DNA of 64,000 bases, taken from NCBI RefSeq assembly GCF_003586285.1, contig NZ_QUBR01000002.1:744001-808000 (forward strand). Direction: 5' to 3'. Below the pieces are notes generated by a model. It was given only the letters and a program-made list of their open reading frames with translations. It did no database searches and was not told the DNA's origin. This document shows, one piece after another, positions 49,707 to 59,053 of this stretch (its first letter is position 1; every line of letters begins with the position of its first letter). This DNA comes from Aeromicrobium endophyticum. Lineage in GTDB: Bacteria; Actinomycetota; Actinomycetes; Propionibacteriales; Nocardioidaceae. Both the position numbers and the translations under genes were made by a program.

Positions 49707-51889
49707 CCGCGCCCGACACGTCCGTGCCCGCCCCCGTCGCGGAGCGCCGCCCCGTCAACCGCGTCCACCACGGCGACACGTTCGTCGACGACTACGAGTG
49801 GCTGCGCGACAAGGACGACCCAGCGACGCTGGCCTACCTCGAGGCCGAGAACGCCCACACCGACGCCGCCACGGCGCACCTCGAGCCGCTGCGCCAGCAG
49901 ATCTTCGACGAGATCAAGTCGCGCACCCTCGAGACAGACCTGTCGGTCCCCACCCGTCACGGCGCCTGGTGGTACTACGCCCGCACCGTCGAGGGGCAGC
50001 AGTACGCCATCCGGTGCCGCTGCGCCGTGACCGATCCCGACGACTGGACCCCGCCGACGCTCGACGCGGGCAGCACGATCCCCGGCGAAGAGGTGCTGCT
50101 CGACTCCAACGTCGAGGCCGAGGGACACGAGTTCTTCTCGCTCGGAGCGTTCAGCGTCAGCGACGACGAGAACTTCCTCGCCTGGTCGGTCGACACGCAG
50201 GGCGACGAGCGCTACACGATCCGCATCAAGGACCTGCGCACCGGCGAGGTGCTGGCCGACGAGATCACCGGCGCGAGCGGCGGCGCCACGTGGTCGGCCG
50301 ACGGCACGCACCTGTTCTACACGACGGTCGACGACGCGTGGCGACCGTTCCGCGTGTGGCGCCATGCCGTCGGGTCGACCGTCGACACCCATCCGTCCGG
50401 AGACGTGCTCGTGCACGAGGAGACCGACGAGCGCTACTTCGTGGGCGTCGGTCGTACCCACTCCGAGAAGTACCTCGTCATCGGCATGTCGTCCAAGATC
50501 ACGAGCGAGTACCGCGTGCTCGAGGCCGACCAGCCGGAGGGCGAGTTCCGTGTCGTGCTCCCCCGCCGCGACGGTGTCGAGTACTCGCTCGAGCACGCCG
50601 TCATCGCCGGCGAGGACCGCTTCGTCATCCTGCACAACGAGGGTGCGATCAACTTCGAGCTCGTGACGGTGCCCGTCCAGGCCGAGCCGCTGGCCGACCT
50701 CGACGGCTGCACCGTCGTCATCGCCGGCAGCGACACCACGCGCCTCGAGGACGTCGACGTCTTCGCCCGCTACATCGTCGTGTCGTACCGCCGCGACGCG
50801 CTCGCCCGCATCGGGCTGCTGCCGCTCGACGGCGATGGCATCGGCGCCCTCGACGAGGTCGACTTCGGCGAAGAGCTGTTCACCAGTGGTGTCGGCGGCA
50901 ACGCCGAGTGGGACCCGCCGCTCATCCGCGTCGGCGTCGGCTCGTTCGTCACGCCGTCGTCGGTCTACGACTACGACCCCTCCGCGCGGCAGCTCGTCCT
51001 GCGCAAGCAGGCGCCCGTGCTCGGCGGGTACGACCCCGACGAGTACGAGCAGCACCGCAGCTGGGCCGTCGCCGACGACGGCACCCGCGTGCCGGTCTCG
51101 ATCGTCTGTCGCAAGGACACGCCCCGCGACGGCACCGCCCCCGCCCTCATCTACGGCTACGGCTCCTACGAGGCCAGCATGGACCCCGGCTTCTCGGTCA
51201 TGCGGTTGTCGCTGCTCGACCGCGGCTTCGTGTTCGCGATCGCTCACGTGCGCGGTGGTGGCGAGCTCGGACGTCATTGGTACGACGACGGCAAGCAGCT
51301 GCACAAGAAGAACACGTTCACCGACTTCGTCGCCGCAGCACGTCACCTGGTCGACGAGGGCTGGACGTCGCCGGAGCGGCTCGTGGCCGAGGGCGGCAGT
51401 GCCGGCGGCCTGCTGATGGGAGCCGTGGCCAACCTCGCGCCCGACGCCTTCGCCGGCATCGTCGCGGCGGTGCCCTTTGTCGACGCGCTCACCACGATCC
51501 TCGACCCGTCGCTGCCGCTCACCGTCATCGAGTGGGACGAGTGGGGCAATCCCCTCGACGACCCCGAGGTCTACGCCTACATGAAGTCGTACACGCCGTA
51601 CGAGAACGTCGGCGCGCACGCCTATCCCGCCATCTTGGCCGTCACCAGCCTGCACGACACCCGCGTCATGTTCGTCGAGCCCGCCAAGTGGGTCGCCCGC
51701 CTGCGCGCCACGGCCACCGGCGACGCGCCGATCCTGCTCAAGACCGAGATGCACGCCGGTCACGGAGGCGTCAGCGGGCGCTACGCGTCCTGGAAGGAGC
51801 GGGCCTGGGAGCTCGCCTGGATCATCGACACCGTCGGCACCGCCGATTCAGCACCGCCCCGGTCCGGCGGTGGCTCTGCCACCGGATGA
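49703..51889 (+). CDS. ptrB: Oligopeptidase B (S9 family serine peptidase)
   Basis: 728 residues. Cleaves short peptides after Arg/Lys in the cytosol. N-terminal seven-bladed propeller (about 70-400) with the entry motif VDDYEWLRDKDDP. The alpha/beta-hydrolase domain has IYGYGSYEASMDPGFS, the catalytic Ser in EGGSAGGLLMGAV, Asp in SLHDTRVMF and His in MHAGHGGVSGRY. Four bases overlap dinB. The last 15 residues (Ser/Gly/Pro-rich) extend past the usual C-terminus. Confidence 0.95.
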   Translation: MTAPDTSVPAPVAERRPVNRVHHGDTFVDDYEWLRDKDDPATLAYLEAENAHTDAATAHLEPLRQQIFDEIKSRTLETDLSVPTRHGAWWYYARTVEGQQYAIRCRCAVTDPDDWTPPTLDAGSTIPGEEVLLDSNVEAEGHEFFSLGAFSVSDDENFLAWSVDTQGDERYTIRIKDLRTGEVLADEITGASGGATWSADGTHLFYTTVDDAWRPFRVWRHAVGSTVDTHPSGDVLVHEETDERYFVGVGRTHSEKYLVIGMSSKITSEYRVLEADQPEGEFRVVLPRRDGVEYSLEHAVIAGEDRFVILHNEGAINFELVTVPVQAEPLADLDGCTVVIAGSDTTRLEDVDVFARYIVVSYRRDALARIGLLPLDGDGIGALDEVDFGEELFTSGVGGNAEWDPPLIRVGVGSFVTPSSVYDYDPSARQLVLRKQAPVLGGYDPDEYEQHRSWAVADDGTRVPVSIVCRKDTPRDGTAPALIYGYGSYEASMDPGFSVMRLSLLDRGFVFAIAHVRGGGELGRHWYDDGKQLHKKNTFTDFVAAARHLVDEGWTSPERLVAEGGSAGGLLMGAVANLAPDAFAGIVAAVPFVDALTTILDPSLPLTVIEWDEWGNPLDDPEVYAYMKSYTPYENVGAHAYPAILAVTSLHDTRVMFVEPAKWVARLRATATGDAPILLKTEMHAGHGGVSGRYASWKERAWELAWIIDTVGTADSAPPRSGGGSATG

Positions 51890-51980
51890 CGCGATCTCGC
51901 CGCTCGTACGGTGGACGGTCCACCGCCCGCGGCGTCGAACCGCGCACATAGCACGCACACCCTAAGACTTGACTGAGAGC

Positions 51981-52006
51981 GGAATCCTGAGGCACACTCG
52001 CGCGTT
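51981..52006 (+). promoter_or_regulatory. SigR/SigH-type promoter GGAAT-N18-GTT before the second sigma factor
   Basis: GGAAT 51981-51985 and GTT 52004-52006 with exactly 18 bases between. The GTG start at 52040 is 33 bases beyond, with GGGAGG as ribosome-binding site. In Corynebacterium and mycobacteria sigB is transcribed by SigH or SigE from such promoters, so the arrangement agrees with known biology. A TTGACT at 51969 has no good -10 partner. Confidence 0.65.
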
Positions 52007-52039
52007 CCAATCAGTACAGACACTGATGGGAGGCGCACC

Positions 52040-52987
52040 GTGAGCACCAGAACCGGCAACACCACCGCCGAGGGCAAGGACAGCGTGGGCATGTACCTCG
52101 CCGAGATCGCCCGCACTCCCCTGCTCGACGCTGCACGAGAGGTCGAGCTGAGCAAGACGGTCGAGGCCGGACTGTTCGCCCGCCACCTGCTCGAAGAGGG
52201 CCGCGTGGGTCGCAAGAAGGGCGGAGCGCCCAAGTCGGCCACCGAGGACGAGCTGACCTGGCTCGCCGAAGAGGGCGACCGCGCGATCCAGGAGTTCATC
52301 CAGGCCAACCTGCGCCTGGTCGTCTCGATCGCCCGCAAGTACGGGCGCTCGGCCATGCCGATGCTCGACCTGGTCCAGGAGGGCAACACGGGCCTCATCC
52401 GCGCGGTCGAGAAGTTCGACTACGCCAAGGGCTTCAAGTTCTCGACATATGCCACGTGGTGGGTCCGTCAGGCGATCACCCGCGGCATCGCGCAGCAGGC
52501 ACGTGTCGTTCGACTGCCCGTCCACGTCGTCGAAGAGCTCAACCAGGTCACCGCCGCGCGCCGCAACCTCGAGCGCCAGCTGGGCTACGACCCCGAGCCG
52601 GCCGAGATCGCTCTCGAGCTGGGCATGGACGTCGACCGCGTCATCGACCTGATGTCGTGGGGTCGCGATCACGTCAGCCTCGACTCCCCCGTCGACGACG
52701 ACGGCGACACGTCGCTGGGTGACCTGATCGCCCGCGAGACGGCGCCCGGACCCGACTTCGCGGTGCTGGACGACGAGTCGCGCCACCTGGTGGCCAGCCT
52801 CGTCGACAACCTCGGCGAGCGGGAGGCCGACATCGTGCGAGCCCGTTACGGCCTGCTCGACGGCCGACAGCAGAAGCTGGCCGACATCGGCAAGCGTCAC
52901 GGCATCTCGGCCGAGCGGGTCCGCCAGCTCGAGCGTGAGGCGCTCGCCACCCTGCGCCGGATCGCCGACCCCGACCTGGCCGCCTAG
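52040..52987 (+). CDS. sigB: Sigma-70 family factor, group 2 (SigB/HrdD-like)
   Basis: 315 residues. Lacks the long N-terminal region of SigA and starts at region 1.2 (DSVGMYLAEIARTPLLDAAREVELSKTVEAG). Region 2 [17 protein letters not shown] is nearly the same as in SigA, and region 4 ends SAERVRQLEREALATLRRI. A group 2 factor is expected to act in stress or stationary phase on promoters like those of SigA. The redox-type promoter upstream supports a role in oxidative stress. Its stop is one base from the convergent coaE stop, with no terminator between. Confidence 0.93.
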   Translation: MSTRTGNTTAEGKDSVGMYLAEIARTPLLDAAREVELSKTVEAGLFARHLLEEGRVGRKKGGAPKSATEDELTWLAEEGDRAIQEFIQANLRLVVSIARKYGRSAMPMLDLVQEGNTGLIRAVEKFDYAKGFKFSTYATWWVRQAITRGIAQQARVVRLPVHVVEELNQVTAARRNLERQLGYDPEPAEIALELGMDVDRVIDLMSWGRDHVSLDSPVDDDGDTSLGDLIARETAPGPDFAVLDDESRHLVASLVDNLGEREADIVRARYGLLDGRQQKLADIGKRHGISAERVRQLEREALATLRRIADPDLAA

Positions 52988-52988
52988 A

Positions 52989-53612
52989 TCAGTCGCCGTC
53001 CGGCTCGCGCCGGGCGGCGGCCCTGGACGCGAGCTCGCTCCATATCCCCCCGACGATGAGGGCGAGCTCGCTCTCCGGACCGGTGTTGTCGATCACCAGA
53101 TCGGCAGCACCGGTCCTTCGCTCTCTGGAGGCTTGTGCGGCGATGCGGGCACGTGCGTCGTCCGGCGTCATCCCACGCAGGGCCGTGAGTCGCTCGACCT
53201 GCACCTCGACGGGCACGTCGACGACCACGACGACGTCGCAGTGGGCGTCGGCGCCCATCTCGACCAGGAGGGGGTTGTCGTGCACGACCACTGCGTCGGG
53301 ACCGGCCTCGTGCTCGCGGTGGGCCGCCAGGTCGCGGATCGCGGGATGCGTGATGCCGTTGAGATCGGCCAGCGCCGCCGCGTCGCCGAAGACGATGGCG
53401 CCCAGCGCCGGACGGTCGAGCGCGCCGTCGGCGGCGATCACGCCCTCGCCGAAGCGCTCGGCGATCGCGGCGAGCGCAGGACTTCCGGGCTCGACGATCT
53501 CGCGAGCCAGCAGGTCGTAGTCGATCACGACGGCACCGTGGCCGGCCAGCAACGCGCTCACGGTGCTCTTGCCCGAGCCGATGCCGCCGGTCAGACCGAC
53601 TCTCAACGCCAT
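52989..53612 (-). CDS. coaE: Dephospho-CoA kinase
   Basis: 207 residues. Last step of coenzyme A synthesis, phosphorylating dephospho-CoA with ATP. P-loop GLTGGIGSGKST, the CoA-domain motif DYDLLAREIVEPGSPAL and the lid NGITHPAIR. The mycobacterial CoaE has an added C-terminal domain, which is absent here (length is the usual bacterial 200). It is followed in some actinobacteria by rpsA, which lies 3 kb further on. Seven bases separate it from the secreted protein gene upstream. Confidence 0.95.
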   Translation of the reverse strand: MALRVGLTGGIGSGKSTVSALLAGHGAVVIDYDLLAREIVEPGSPALAAIAERFGEGVIAADGALDRPALGAIVFGDAAALADLNGITHPAIRDLAAHREHEAGPDAVVVHDNPLLVEMGADAHCDVVVVVDVPVEVQVERLTALRGMTPDDARARIAAQASRERRTGAADLVIDNTGPESELALIVGGIWSELASRAAARREPDGD

Positions 53613-53619
53613 CGGTCGT

Positions 53620-54489
53620 CTAGCGCGTGGCTGCGTTGCCGTACACGGTGACGTGCACGTGGTCCATGTGGTTGGCCGTGGCACCGCCACGGTCGCTCAT
53701 GCCACGCCACGAGTTCGACGTCGCCGGACGCCAGATGCGCTGGCGCCAGATCAGGTACTCGACGCCTAGCTCGGCGCGATTGGCCTGCAGGTAGGACGCC
53801 ACCTCGTTGCCGAGGTCGCTGGAGATCATGATGTCGAGCGAGTGCCCCGTCGCGTGCTCGCCGCGGCCGGCGATGCCGCCGTAGCGGACGATCGACGGGA
53901 ACTTCGCGCAGATCGCGCGGTGCACCTTGACGGTGTCGGGCTGAAGCCCCTTCTCGACGCCGGAGCCGGACGCACAGGGCGCCGTGCCGATGGGCTCCTC
54001 GGCGGAGATCTTCGAGGCCTCGACCCAGCGCGGCACGTCGTTGTGCATGATCTGGGCCCACTTGCCGTCGGTCTCGCCCGTCACGTCGACCGAGTCGCCG
54101 TAGCCGACCGAGGCGAGCACCGGCGACGACGACTTGGCGTCGGCGTGCACCTCGATGTCGGTGGTCGCGTACCGCAGTCCCTCGATCTTGGCCTCGACGG
54201 CGGCGACGTTGGGGACCGGCGGACGCTCCGCGCTGCGGCTGACGTCGACGGGCGCCTGGCCCCTGCTGGCCGAGGCGGCGAACACGTCCTTGGCAGGAGC
54301 GGCTGCGGCAGCCCGGGAGAGATCGCGCGCCTTGGCGGGAGCCCCGTCGTGGAGCACGGCCGCGCCTGCGGCTCCGGCGACCGTCAGCATGCCGACGGTG
54401 GGCAGAACAGCCCATCTGGAGATGGTGCGACGTCTGCGCTGGAGCGTGCGGCGCGGTGCTGCGTGCTTGCTGTGGCGTTGGTCTGCCAC
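53620..54489 (-). CDS. Secreted SH3-like / M15-type (ARB_07466-like) domain protein
   Basis: 289 residues. A basic N-terminus (RRTLQRRRRTISRW) and one hydrophobic segment (VLPTVGMLTVAGAAGAAVL) make a signal anchor. A bacterial SH3-like domain spans about 105-160 (IEVHADAKSSSPVLASVGYGDSVDV). The C-terminal 120 residues resemble the LAS/M15 fold with GEHATGHSLDIMI and HMDHVHV, possible zinc ligands. A peptidoglycan-binding or peptidase role is likely outside the cell. GTG start at 54487-54489. Confidence 0.85.
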   Translation of the reverse strand: MADQRHSKHAAPRRTLQRRRRTISRWAVLPTVGMLTVAGAAGAAVLHDGAPAKARDLSRAAAAAPAKDVFAASASRGQAPVDVSRSAERPPVPNVAAVEAKIEGLRYATTDIEVHADAKSSSPVLASVGYGDSVDVTGETDGKWAQIMHNDVPRWVEASKISAEEPIGTAPCASGSGVEKGLQPDTVKVHRAICAKFPSIVRYGGIAGRGEHATGHSLDIMISSDLGNEVASYLQANRAELGVEYLIWRQRIWRPATSNSWRGMSDRGGATANHMDHVHVTVYGNAATR

Positions 54490-54623
54490 GAAGTACCACC
54501 TAGTGCATCGACGACAATCGGCTCAGCGTCCGAGTCAACCATACTGAGACCAACGGTTCACCTCGAACGTCCACATCCTCGCGGGGCCGTGTGACCCATC
54601 TCTCATCGTCCGGAGGCTTCGTC

Positions 54624-55961
54624 ATGTTCCCTGCCGTGCTCACCGCGTCCGACAGCGAGCAGCAGCAACGCCGGACGGCCGGCTCGCTGGCCTCCCTGGG
54701 GGCCGTCGAGGGCGATCGCATCGTCCTGGCCGTTCCCGGCAGCGCGGCCTATGTCAGCGTGGTGCTGGGCGCCCTGCGCCTCGGTGTGGTGCCGGTGCCG
54801 CTCGATCCTCGGCTCACGGCACACGAACGGGACGTCATCATCGAGGACGTGTCGCCCGTCCTGGTGGTCGACGAGCTCGCTGGTCTCGACTCCCTCGTGG
54901 ACGGTCCGGAGGCTGAGCTCGGCGCGCTGCCGCGGTGCCGGCCGATGCACTTCACGTCGGGCACGACCGGACGACCCAAGGGCGTGTGGTCGGGGCTGCT
55001 GTCGCCCGAGCACGCTGCCGCCCTCGTCGCCGAGGAGCGCGACCTGTGGGGTTTCGCGCCGGAGGATGTCGACCTCGTCGTCTCGCCGATCTACCACTCC
55101 GCACCCTTGCGGTTCGCGATGGGCACGCTCCTGGCCGGGGGGTCGATCGCCGTCCTGCCCGCGTTCGCCCCCGAGACTTTCCTCTCCGCGGTCGAGGACG
55201 TGCGGCCGACGACGATGTTCTGCGTCCCGGCCCACCTGCAACGACTGTTCGCGCACGTCGACGAGCACGGGATGACGCCCGACATGTCGTCGTTCCGGCT
55301 GGTCGCGCACGCCGGAGCGCCGTGCCCCGAGCCCGTCCGCCGCCGCGCCCATGACCTGTTCGGGGTCGACGTCGTCTGGGAGTTCTACGGCTCGACGGAG
55401 GGCCAGTTCACCGCCTGCCCCGCGCACGAGTGGGTCCAGCATCCCGGCACGCTCGGCCACGCGCGCCCCGGCCGCTCCATCAGCGTCGACGACGACGGCC
55501 AGATCTGGTGCACGGTGCCGCCGTGGGCACGCTTCACCTACTGGAACGACCCTGACAAGACGGCCGGCGCCTGGCGCGACACGGCTGGCGGACCCGCCTT
55601 CACGGTCGGCGACCTGGGCCGGGTCGAGGACGGTCTGGTCTACCTCGACGCCCGACGCGACGATCTCATCATCAGCGGTGGGGTCAACGTCTACCCGGCG
55701 GAGGTCGAGGCGGCGCTCGAGAGCGTCGACGGCATCGTCGACGTGGCCGTCTTCGGCCGGGACGACGAGCGGTGGGGCCAGCGGGTCTGTGCGGCGTACG
55801 TGGGAGAGGTCGACGAGGCTGCGCTGCGCTCGGCAGCCGCCGAGCGCCTCGCTCCCCCGAAGCGTCCCAAGTCGTACGAGCGGCTCGCGGTCCTGCCCCG
55901 CACGGCGACCGGAAAGGTCAGGCGCACCGAGCTGGCCGGCTCGGACCACCCCCCGGCCTGA
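54624..55961 (+). CDS. AMP-dependent acyl-CoA synthetase/ligase
   Basis: 445 residues, short for the ANL family (usually 500 or more). Core motifs in order: MHFTSGTTGRPKGV (A3), EFYGSTEG (A5), FTVGDLGRVEDGLVYLDARRDDLIISGGVNVYPAEVE (A7-A8, in two segments) and RTATGKVRR with the catalytic Lys (A10). It activates a carboxylic acid as an adenylate and probably transfers it to CoA. The N-terminal subdomain is reduced, so the acid pocket may be small. GGAGG eight bases before the ATG favours this start over a GTG at 54591. Confidence 0.88.
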   Translation: MFPAVLTASDSEQQQRRTAGSLASLGAVEGDRIVLAVPGSAAYVSVVLGALRLGVVPVPLDPRLTAHERDVIIEDVSPVLVVDELAGLDSLVDGPEAELGALPRCRPMHFTSGTTGRPKGVWSGLLSPEHAAALVAEERDLWGFAPEDVDLVVSPIYHSAPLRFAMGTLLAGGSIAVLPAFAPETFLSAVEDVRPTTMFCVPAHLQRLFAHVDEHGMTPDMSSFRLVAHAGAPCPEPVRRRAHDLFGVDVVWEFYGSTEGQFTACPAHEWVQHPGTLGHARPGRSISVDDDGQIWCTVPPWARFTYWNDPDKTAGAWRDTAGGPAFTVGDLGRVEDGLVYLDARRDDLIISGGVNVYPAEVEAALESVDGIVDVAVFGRDDERWGQRVCAAYVGEVDEAALRSAAAERLAPPKRPKSYERLAVLPRTATGKVRRTELAGSDHPPA

Positions 55962-55982
55962 CCCGGGACCGCCCCCGAACGA

Positions 55983-56016
55983 CAGCACCCCCGGTCCGTG
56001 AGGACCGGGGGTGCTG
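55983..56016. terminator. 15-bp perfect hairpin between synthetase gene and rpsA
   Basis: Arms 55983-55997 and 56002-56016 pair perfectly around GTGA. It lies 21 bases after the synthetase stop and 17 bases beyond the rpsA stop on the other strand. Bidirectional terminator. Confidence 0.88.
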
Positions 56017-56032
56017 GGGTTGAGCGGGAGAC

Positions 56033-57496
56033 TTACGCCTCGCCGCCCGTGAGCTTCTCGCGAAGAGCTTGCAGCGCCTCGTCGGAGGCCAGCGAGCCCT
56101 CCTGGACGGGAGCGTCGGCACCGGCGGACGAGTCCGACGAGTAGTTCGACGCCTCGGCAGCCTCGAGGCCGGCCTTCTCGGCCTCCTCGATCTGCTTCTT
56201 GTGGGCTTCCCAGCGCTCGTGAGCCTCGGCGTACTGCTTCTCCCAAGTGGCGCGGGCCTCGTCGAAGCCTTCCTGCCACTCGCCGGTCTCGGGGTCGAAA
56301 CCTTCGGGGTAGATGTAGTTGCCCTGCTCGTCGTACGAGGAGGTCATGCCGTACAGCGTCGGGTCGAAGTCGTCGCTGACGGCGGCCTCGGTCTCGTTGG
56401 CCTGCTTGAGCGACAGCGAGATGCGGCGACGCTCGAGGTCGATGTCGATGATCTTGACCATGACCGAGTCGCCGATCTGGACGACCTGCTCGGGGATCTC
56501 GACGTGACGCTCGGCGAGCTCGGAGATGTGCACCAGGCCCTCGATGCCCTCCTCGACGCGGACGAACGCACCGAAGGGGACCAGCTTGGTCGCCTTGCCG
56601 GGCACGATCTGCCCGATCTGGTGCGTGCGGGCGAAGTGCTGCCAGGGGTCTTCCTGGGTGGCCTTGAGCGACAGCGAGACACGCTCGCGGTCCATGTCGA
56701 CGTCGAGCACCTCGACGGTGACCTCGTCGCCGACCTGGACGACCTCGTTGGGGTGGTCGATGTGCTTCCAGGACAGCTCGGAGACGTGGACGAGACCGTC
56801 GACGCCGCCGAGGTCGACGAACGCACCGAAGTTGACGATCGACGAGATGACGCCCTTGCGCACCTGCCCCTTCTGGAGCTCGGTGAGGAAGTTCTGGCGG
56901 ACGGCCGACTGCGTCTGCTCGAGCCAGGCACGGCGCGACAGGACCACGTTGTTGCGGTTCTTGTCGAGCTCGATGATCTTGGCCTCGATCTTCTGACCGA
57001 TGTACGGGTCGAGGTCGCGCACGCGGCGCATCTCGACCAGCGAGGCGGGCAGGAAGCCGCGCAGACCGATGTCCATGATCAGGCCACCCTTGACGACCTC
57101 GATGACGGTGCCCTCGACGACGCCGTCCTCGGCCTTGATCTTCTCGATGTCGCCCCACGCGCGCTCGTACTGCGCGCGCTTCTTGGACAGGATGAGGCGG
57201 CCTTCCTTGTCCTCCTTCTGGAGGACGAGGGCTTCGACGCTGTCGCCGACGGAAACGACCTCGTTGGGGTCGACGTCGTGCTTGATGGACAGCTCGCGCG
57301 AGGGGATGACGCCTTCGGTCTTGTAACCGATGTCGAGGAGGACCTCGTCGCGGTCGACCTTGACGATGATGCCCTCGACGATGTCGCCGTCGTTGAAGTA
57401 CTTGATGGTGAGGTCGATCGCGGCGAGGAAGTCTGCCTCAGAGCCGATGTCGTTGACCGCTACCTGGGGTGCCACGTGGGCGATGCTGCTTGTCAT
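56033..57496 (-). CDS. rpsA: 30S ribosomal protein S1
   Basis: 487 residues. Four S1 domains lie at about 36-105, 125-190, 208-276 and 293-362; each repeats a GxxVxGxV...GAFVDLG(G)xxGLVHVSEL pattern. A 120-residue acidic tail rich in Glu and Ala follows (WEKQYAEAHERWEAHKKQIEE), typical of actinobacterial S1. It docks mRNA on the ribosome, less needed for the leaderless mRNAs inferred in this genome. The ATG has GGAG upstream in an AT-richer leader. Linked to polA and coaE as in mycobacteria. Confidence 0.97.
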   Translation of the reverse strand: MTSSIAHVAPQVAVNDIGSEADFLAAIDLTIKYFNDGDIVEGIIVKVDRDEVLLDIGYKTEGVIPSRELSIKHDVDPNEVVSVGDSVEALVLQKEDKEGRLILSKKRAQYERAWGDIEKIKAEDGVVEGTVIEVVKGGLIMDIGLRGFLPASLVEMRRVRDLDPYIGQKIEAKIIELDKNRNNVVLSRRAWLEQTQSAVRQNFLTELQKGQVRKGVISSIVNFGAFVDLGGVDGLVHVSELSWKHIDHPNEVVQVGDEVTVEVLDVDMDRERVSLSLKATQEDPWQHFARTHQIGQIVPGKATKLVPFGAFVRVEEGIEGLVHISELAERHVEIPEQVVQIGDSVMVKIIDIDLERRRISLSLKQANETEAAVSDDFDPTLYGMTSSYDEQGNYIYPEGFDPETGEWQEGFDEARATWEKQYAEAHERWEAHKKQIEEAEKAGLEAAEASNYSSDSSAGADAPVQEGSLASDEALQALREKLTGGEA

Positions 57497-57660
57497 AAAG
57501 GAGTTGCTCCGATGGATGGGTGGAATTGTCGGGCACGCATGAAAGCCCTTTTATCGTGAGGACGCCGGCGATATTCGCCCGGCCGGGCACGAGTACGAGC
57601 CTGCTCTGTCCGAGGTGCATACAGGCGTTCTGCGCAGAATCAAGCGTACGCGACAGCCCC

Positions 57661-57699
57661 GCCGGCAGGACAGGTGGGTGGCGACCCTCTTCTGCCGGC
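57661..57699. terminator. Stem-loop downstream of the M18 aminopeptidase gene
   Basis: GCCGGCAG (57661-57668) pairs with CTGCCGGC (57692-57699) around a 23-base loop. It lies 26 bases past the aminopeptidase stop and ahead of the rpsA leader. The rest of the 229-base gap (57497-57725) holds the rpsA promoter; a TTGATT...TATGCA pair near 57620-57645 on the minus strand is possible. Confidence 0.5.
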
Positions 57700-57725
57700 A
57701 GTCAGACGGTGCGGGACGGCACAGG

Positions 57726-58979
57726 TCAGGCGGGCGACAGGAAGGCCGACAGCGCCCGCGCGTACGGATCGACGTCGGCGGCGCCCATCGTCTCGCGAGC
57801 CGAGTGCATCGCCAGCTGGGGCGCTCCCACGTCGACGGTCAGCATGCCGGTGCGGGCTGCACTGAGGGGGCCGATCGTCGAGCCGCACGGCAGGTCGGCA
57901 CGGTGCTCGTAGCGCTGCAGCGGCACGCCTGCCTGCTCGCAGGCGCGGACGAAGTGGGCCGTGCCCGGGGCGTCGGTGGCGTACCGCAGGTTGGGGTGCA
58001 GCTTGAGCACCGGTCCCCCGCCGATGGCGATGTGGTGCAGCGGCTCGTGACGCTCGGCGTGGTTGGGGTGCGTCGCGTGCGCCATGTCGCCCGACGCGCA
58101 CACCGAGGCCGCGACAGCCCGGTGGTAGTCGTCGCGCGTGCCCCCGGCCGCCAGGACGATGCGCTCGAGCACCGTCGCGAGCAGGTCGGACTGGGCGCCA
58201 CGCTCGGACGTGCTGCCGACCTCCTCGTGGTCGAACAGCGCGAGCACCGGACGGATGCCAGCGGTCGGTGTCGCGGCGAGCAGGGCCCGGGTGCCGGCGA
58301 AGCACGTGACCTGGTTGTCGAGGCGCGGCGCACTGACCAGCTCGGCGTCGACGCCGATGAGCGCACTCGGCTGCGCGTCGTGGGTCATCAGCTCGAAGCC
58401 CAGCACGTCGGCGGCGTCGACACCCGCCCGCTCGGCCACCACCTCGAGGAAGGATCCGCGCGAGGTCGACCAGATGCCGTTGAGGTGCCGCTGGGGGTCG
58501 ACCTCGAGCGGCTTGCGGTCGGAGAGGTGGATCGCGAGCTGCGGAACCCGCAGCACCGGCTCGCCCACGTGCACCAGCACGTCGCGGCCGTCGCGCAGCG
58601 ACAGGCGTCCGGCGATGCCGAGGTCACGGTCGAGCCACGAGTGCAGCCATGCACCGCCGTACGGCTCGAGCGCGACCACGCCGAGGCCCTCGGGCGAGAG
58701 GTCGTGGTGCTGCTTGAGCCGCAGGTTGGGGCTGTCGGTGTGGCCGCCGACGACGCGGAAGGCGTCGTGCGGAGCACTGCTCGACTCCGACGACCATGCG
58801 ACGAGGGAGCCGCCTCGGACGACGTAGAAGCGTCCGGGCTCCGTGGGCCAGCCCTCGTGCTCGGCCAGCCGGCGGTACCCGGCGGACTCGAGCTCGGCGG
58901 CCACGGTGGCGCAGACGTGGAACGGCGTGGGCGATCGGTCGACGAAGGCGCACAGGTCGGCGGCGGGAGCGATGGTCAT
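57726..58979 (-). CDS. M18 family aminopeptidase
   Basis: 417 residues. Binuclear zinc aminopeptidase releasing N-terminal residues, preferring Asp/Glu in this family. Metal ligands: [10 protein letters not shown], the bridging Asp in APRLDNQ, the Glu pair FDHEEVGS, Asp in [11 protein letters not shown] and the final His in LAMHSARE. The start ATG (MTIAPAADL) follows a TAGTCT box by nine bases; a GTG three codons upstream is the alternative. Soluble cytosolic enzyme. Confidence 0.94.
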   Translation of the reverse strand: MTIAPAADLCAFVDRSPTPFHVCATVAAELESAGYRRLAEHEGWPTEPGRFYVVRGGSLVAWSSESSSAPHDAFRVVGGHTDSPNLRLKQHHDLSPEGLGVVALEPYGGAWLHSWLDRDLGIAGRLSLRDGRDVLVHVGEPVLRVPQLAIHLSDRKPLEVDPQRHLNGIWSTSRGSFLEVVAERAGVDAADVLGFELMTHDAQPSALIGVDAELVSAPRLDNQVTCFAGTRALLAATPTAGIRPVLALFDHEEVGSTSERGAQSDLLATVLERIVLAAGGTRDDYHRAVAASVCASGDMAHATHPNHAERHEPLHHIAIGGGPVLKLHPNLRYATDAPGTAHFVRACEQAGVPLQRYEHRADLPCGSTIGPLSAARTGMLTVDVGAPQLAMHSARETMGAADVDPYARALSAFLSPA

Positions 58980-58996
58980 CAGGTCCACAGACTAGA

Positions 58997-59040
58997 ACAC
59001 CGCGGCGCCGCCACCCGGTGGGGTGGCGACGCCGCGGTGT
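58997..59040. terminator. Terminator hairpin of the heptad-repeat protein gene
   Basis: Outer arms 58997-59007 and 59030-59040 pair over 11 bases. After a CC/GA internal mismatch an inner stem GCCACC/GGTGGC closes a 6-base loop. It lies 13 bases downstream of the stop at 59054 and just upstream of the aminopeptidase promoter. Confidence 0.85.
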
Positions 59041-59053
59041 CGTGTGGTGTGAC

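Noticed and set aside
54591..54623. GTG 54591 as start of the AMP-dependent synthetase
   Set aside because: The ATG at 54624 has a well-placed GGAGG; the extra eleven residues contain no family sequence.
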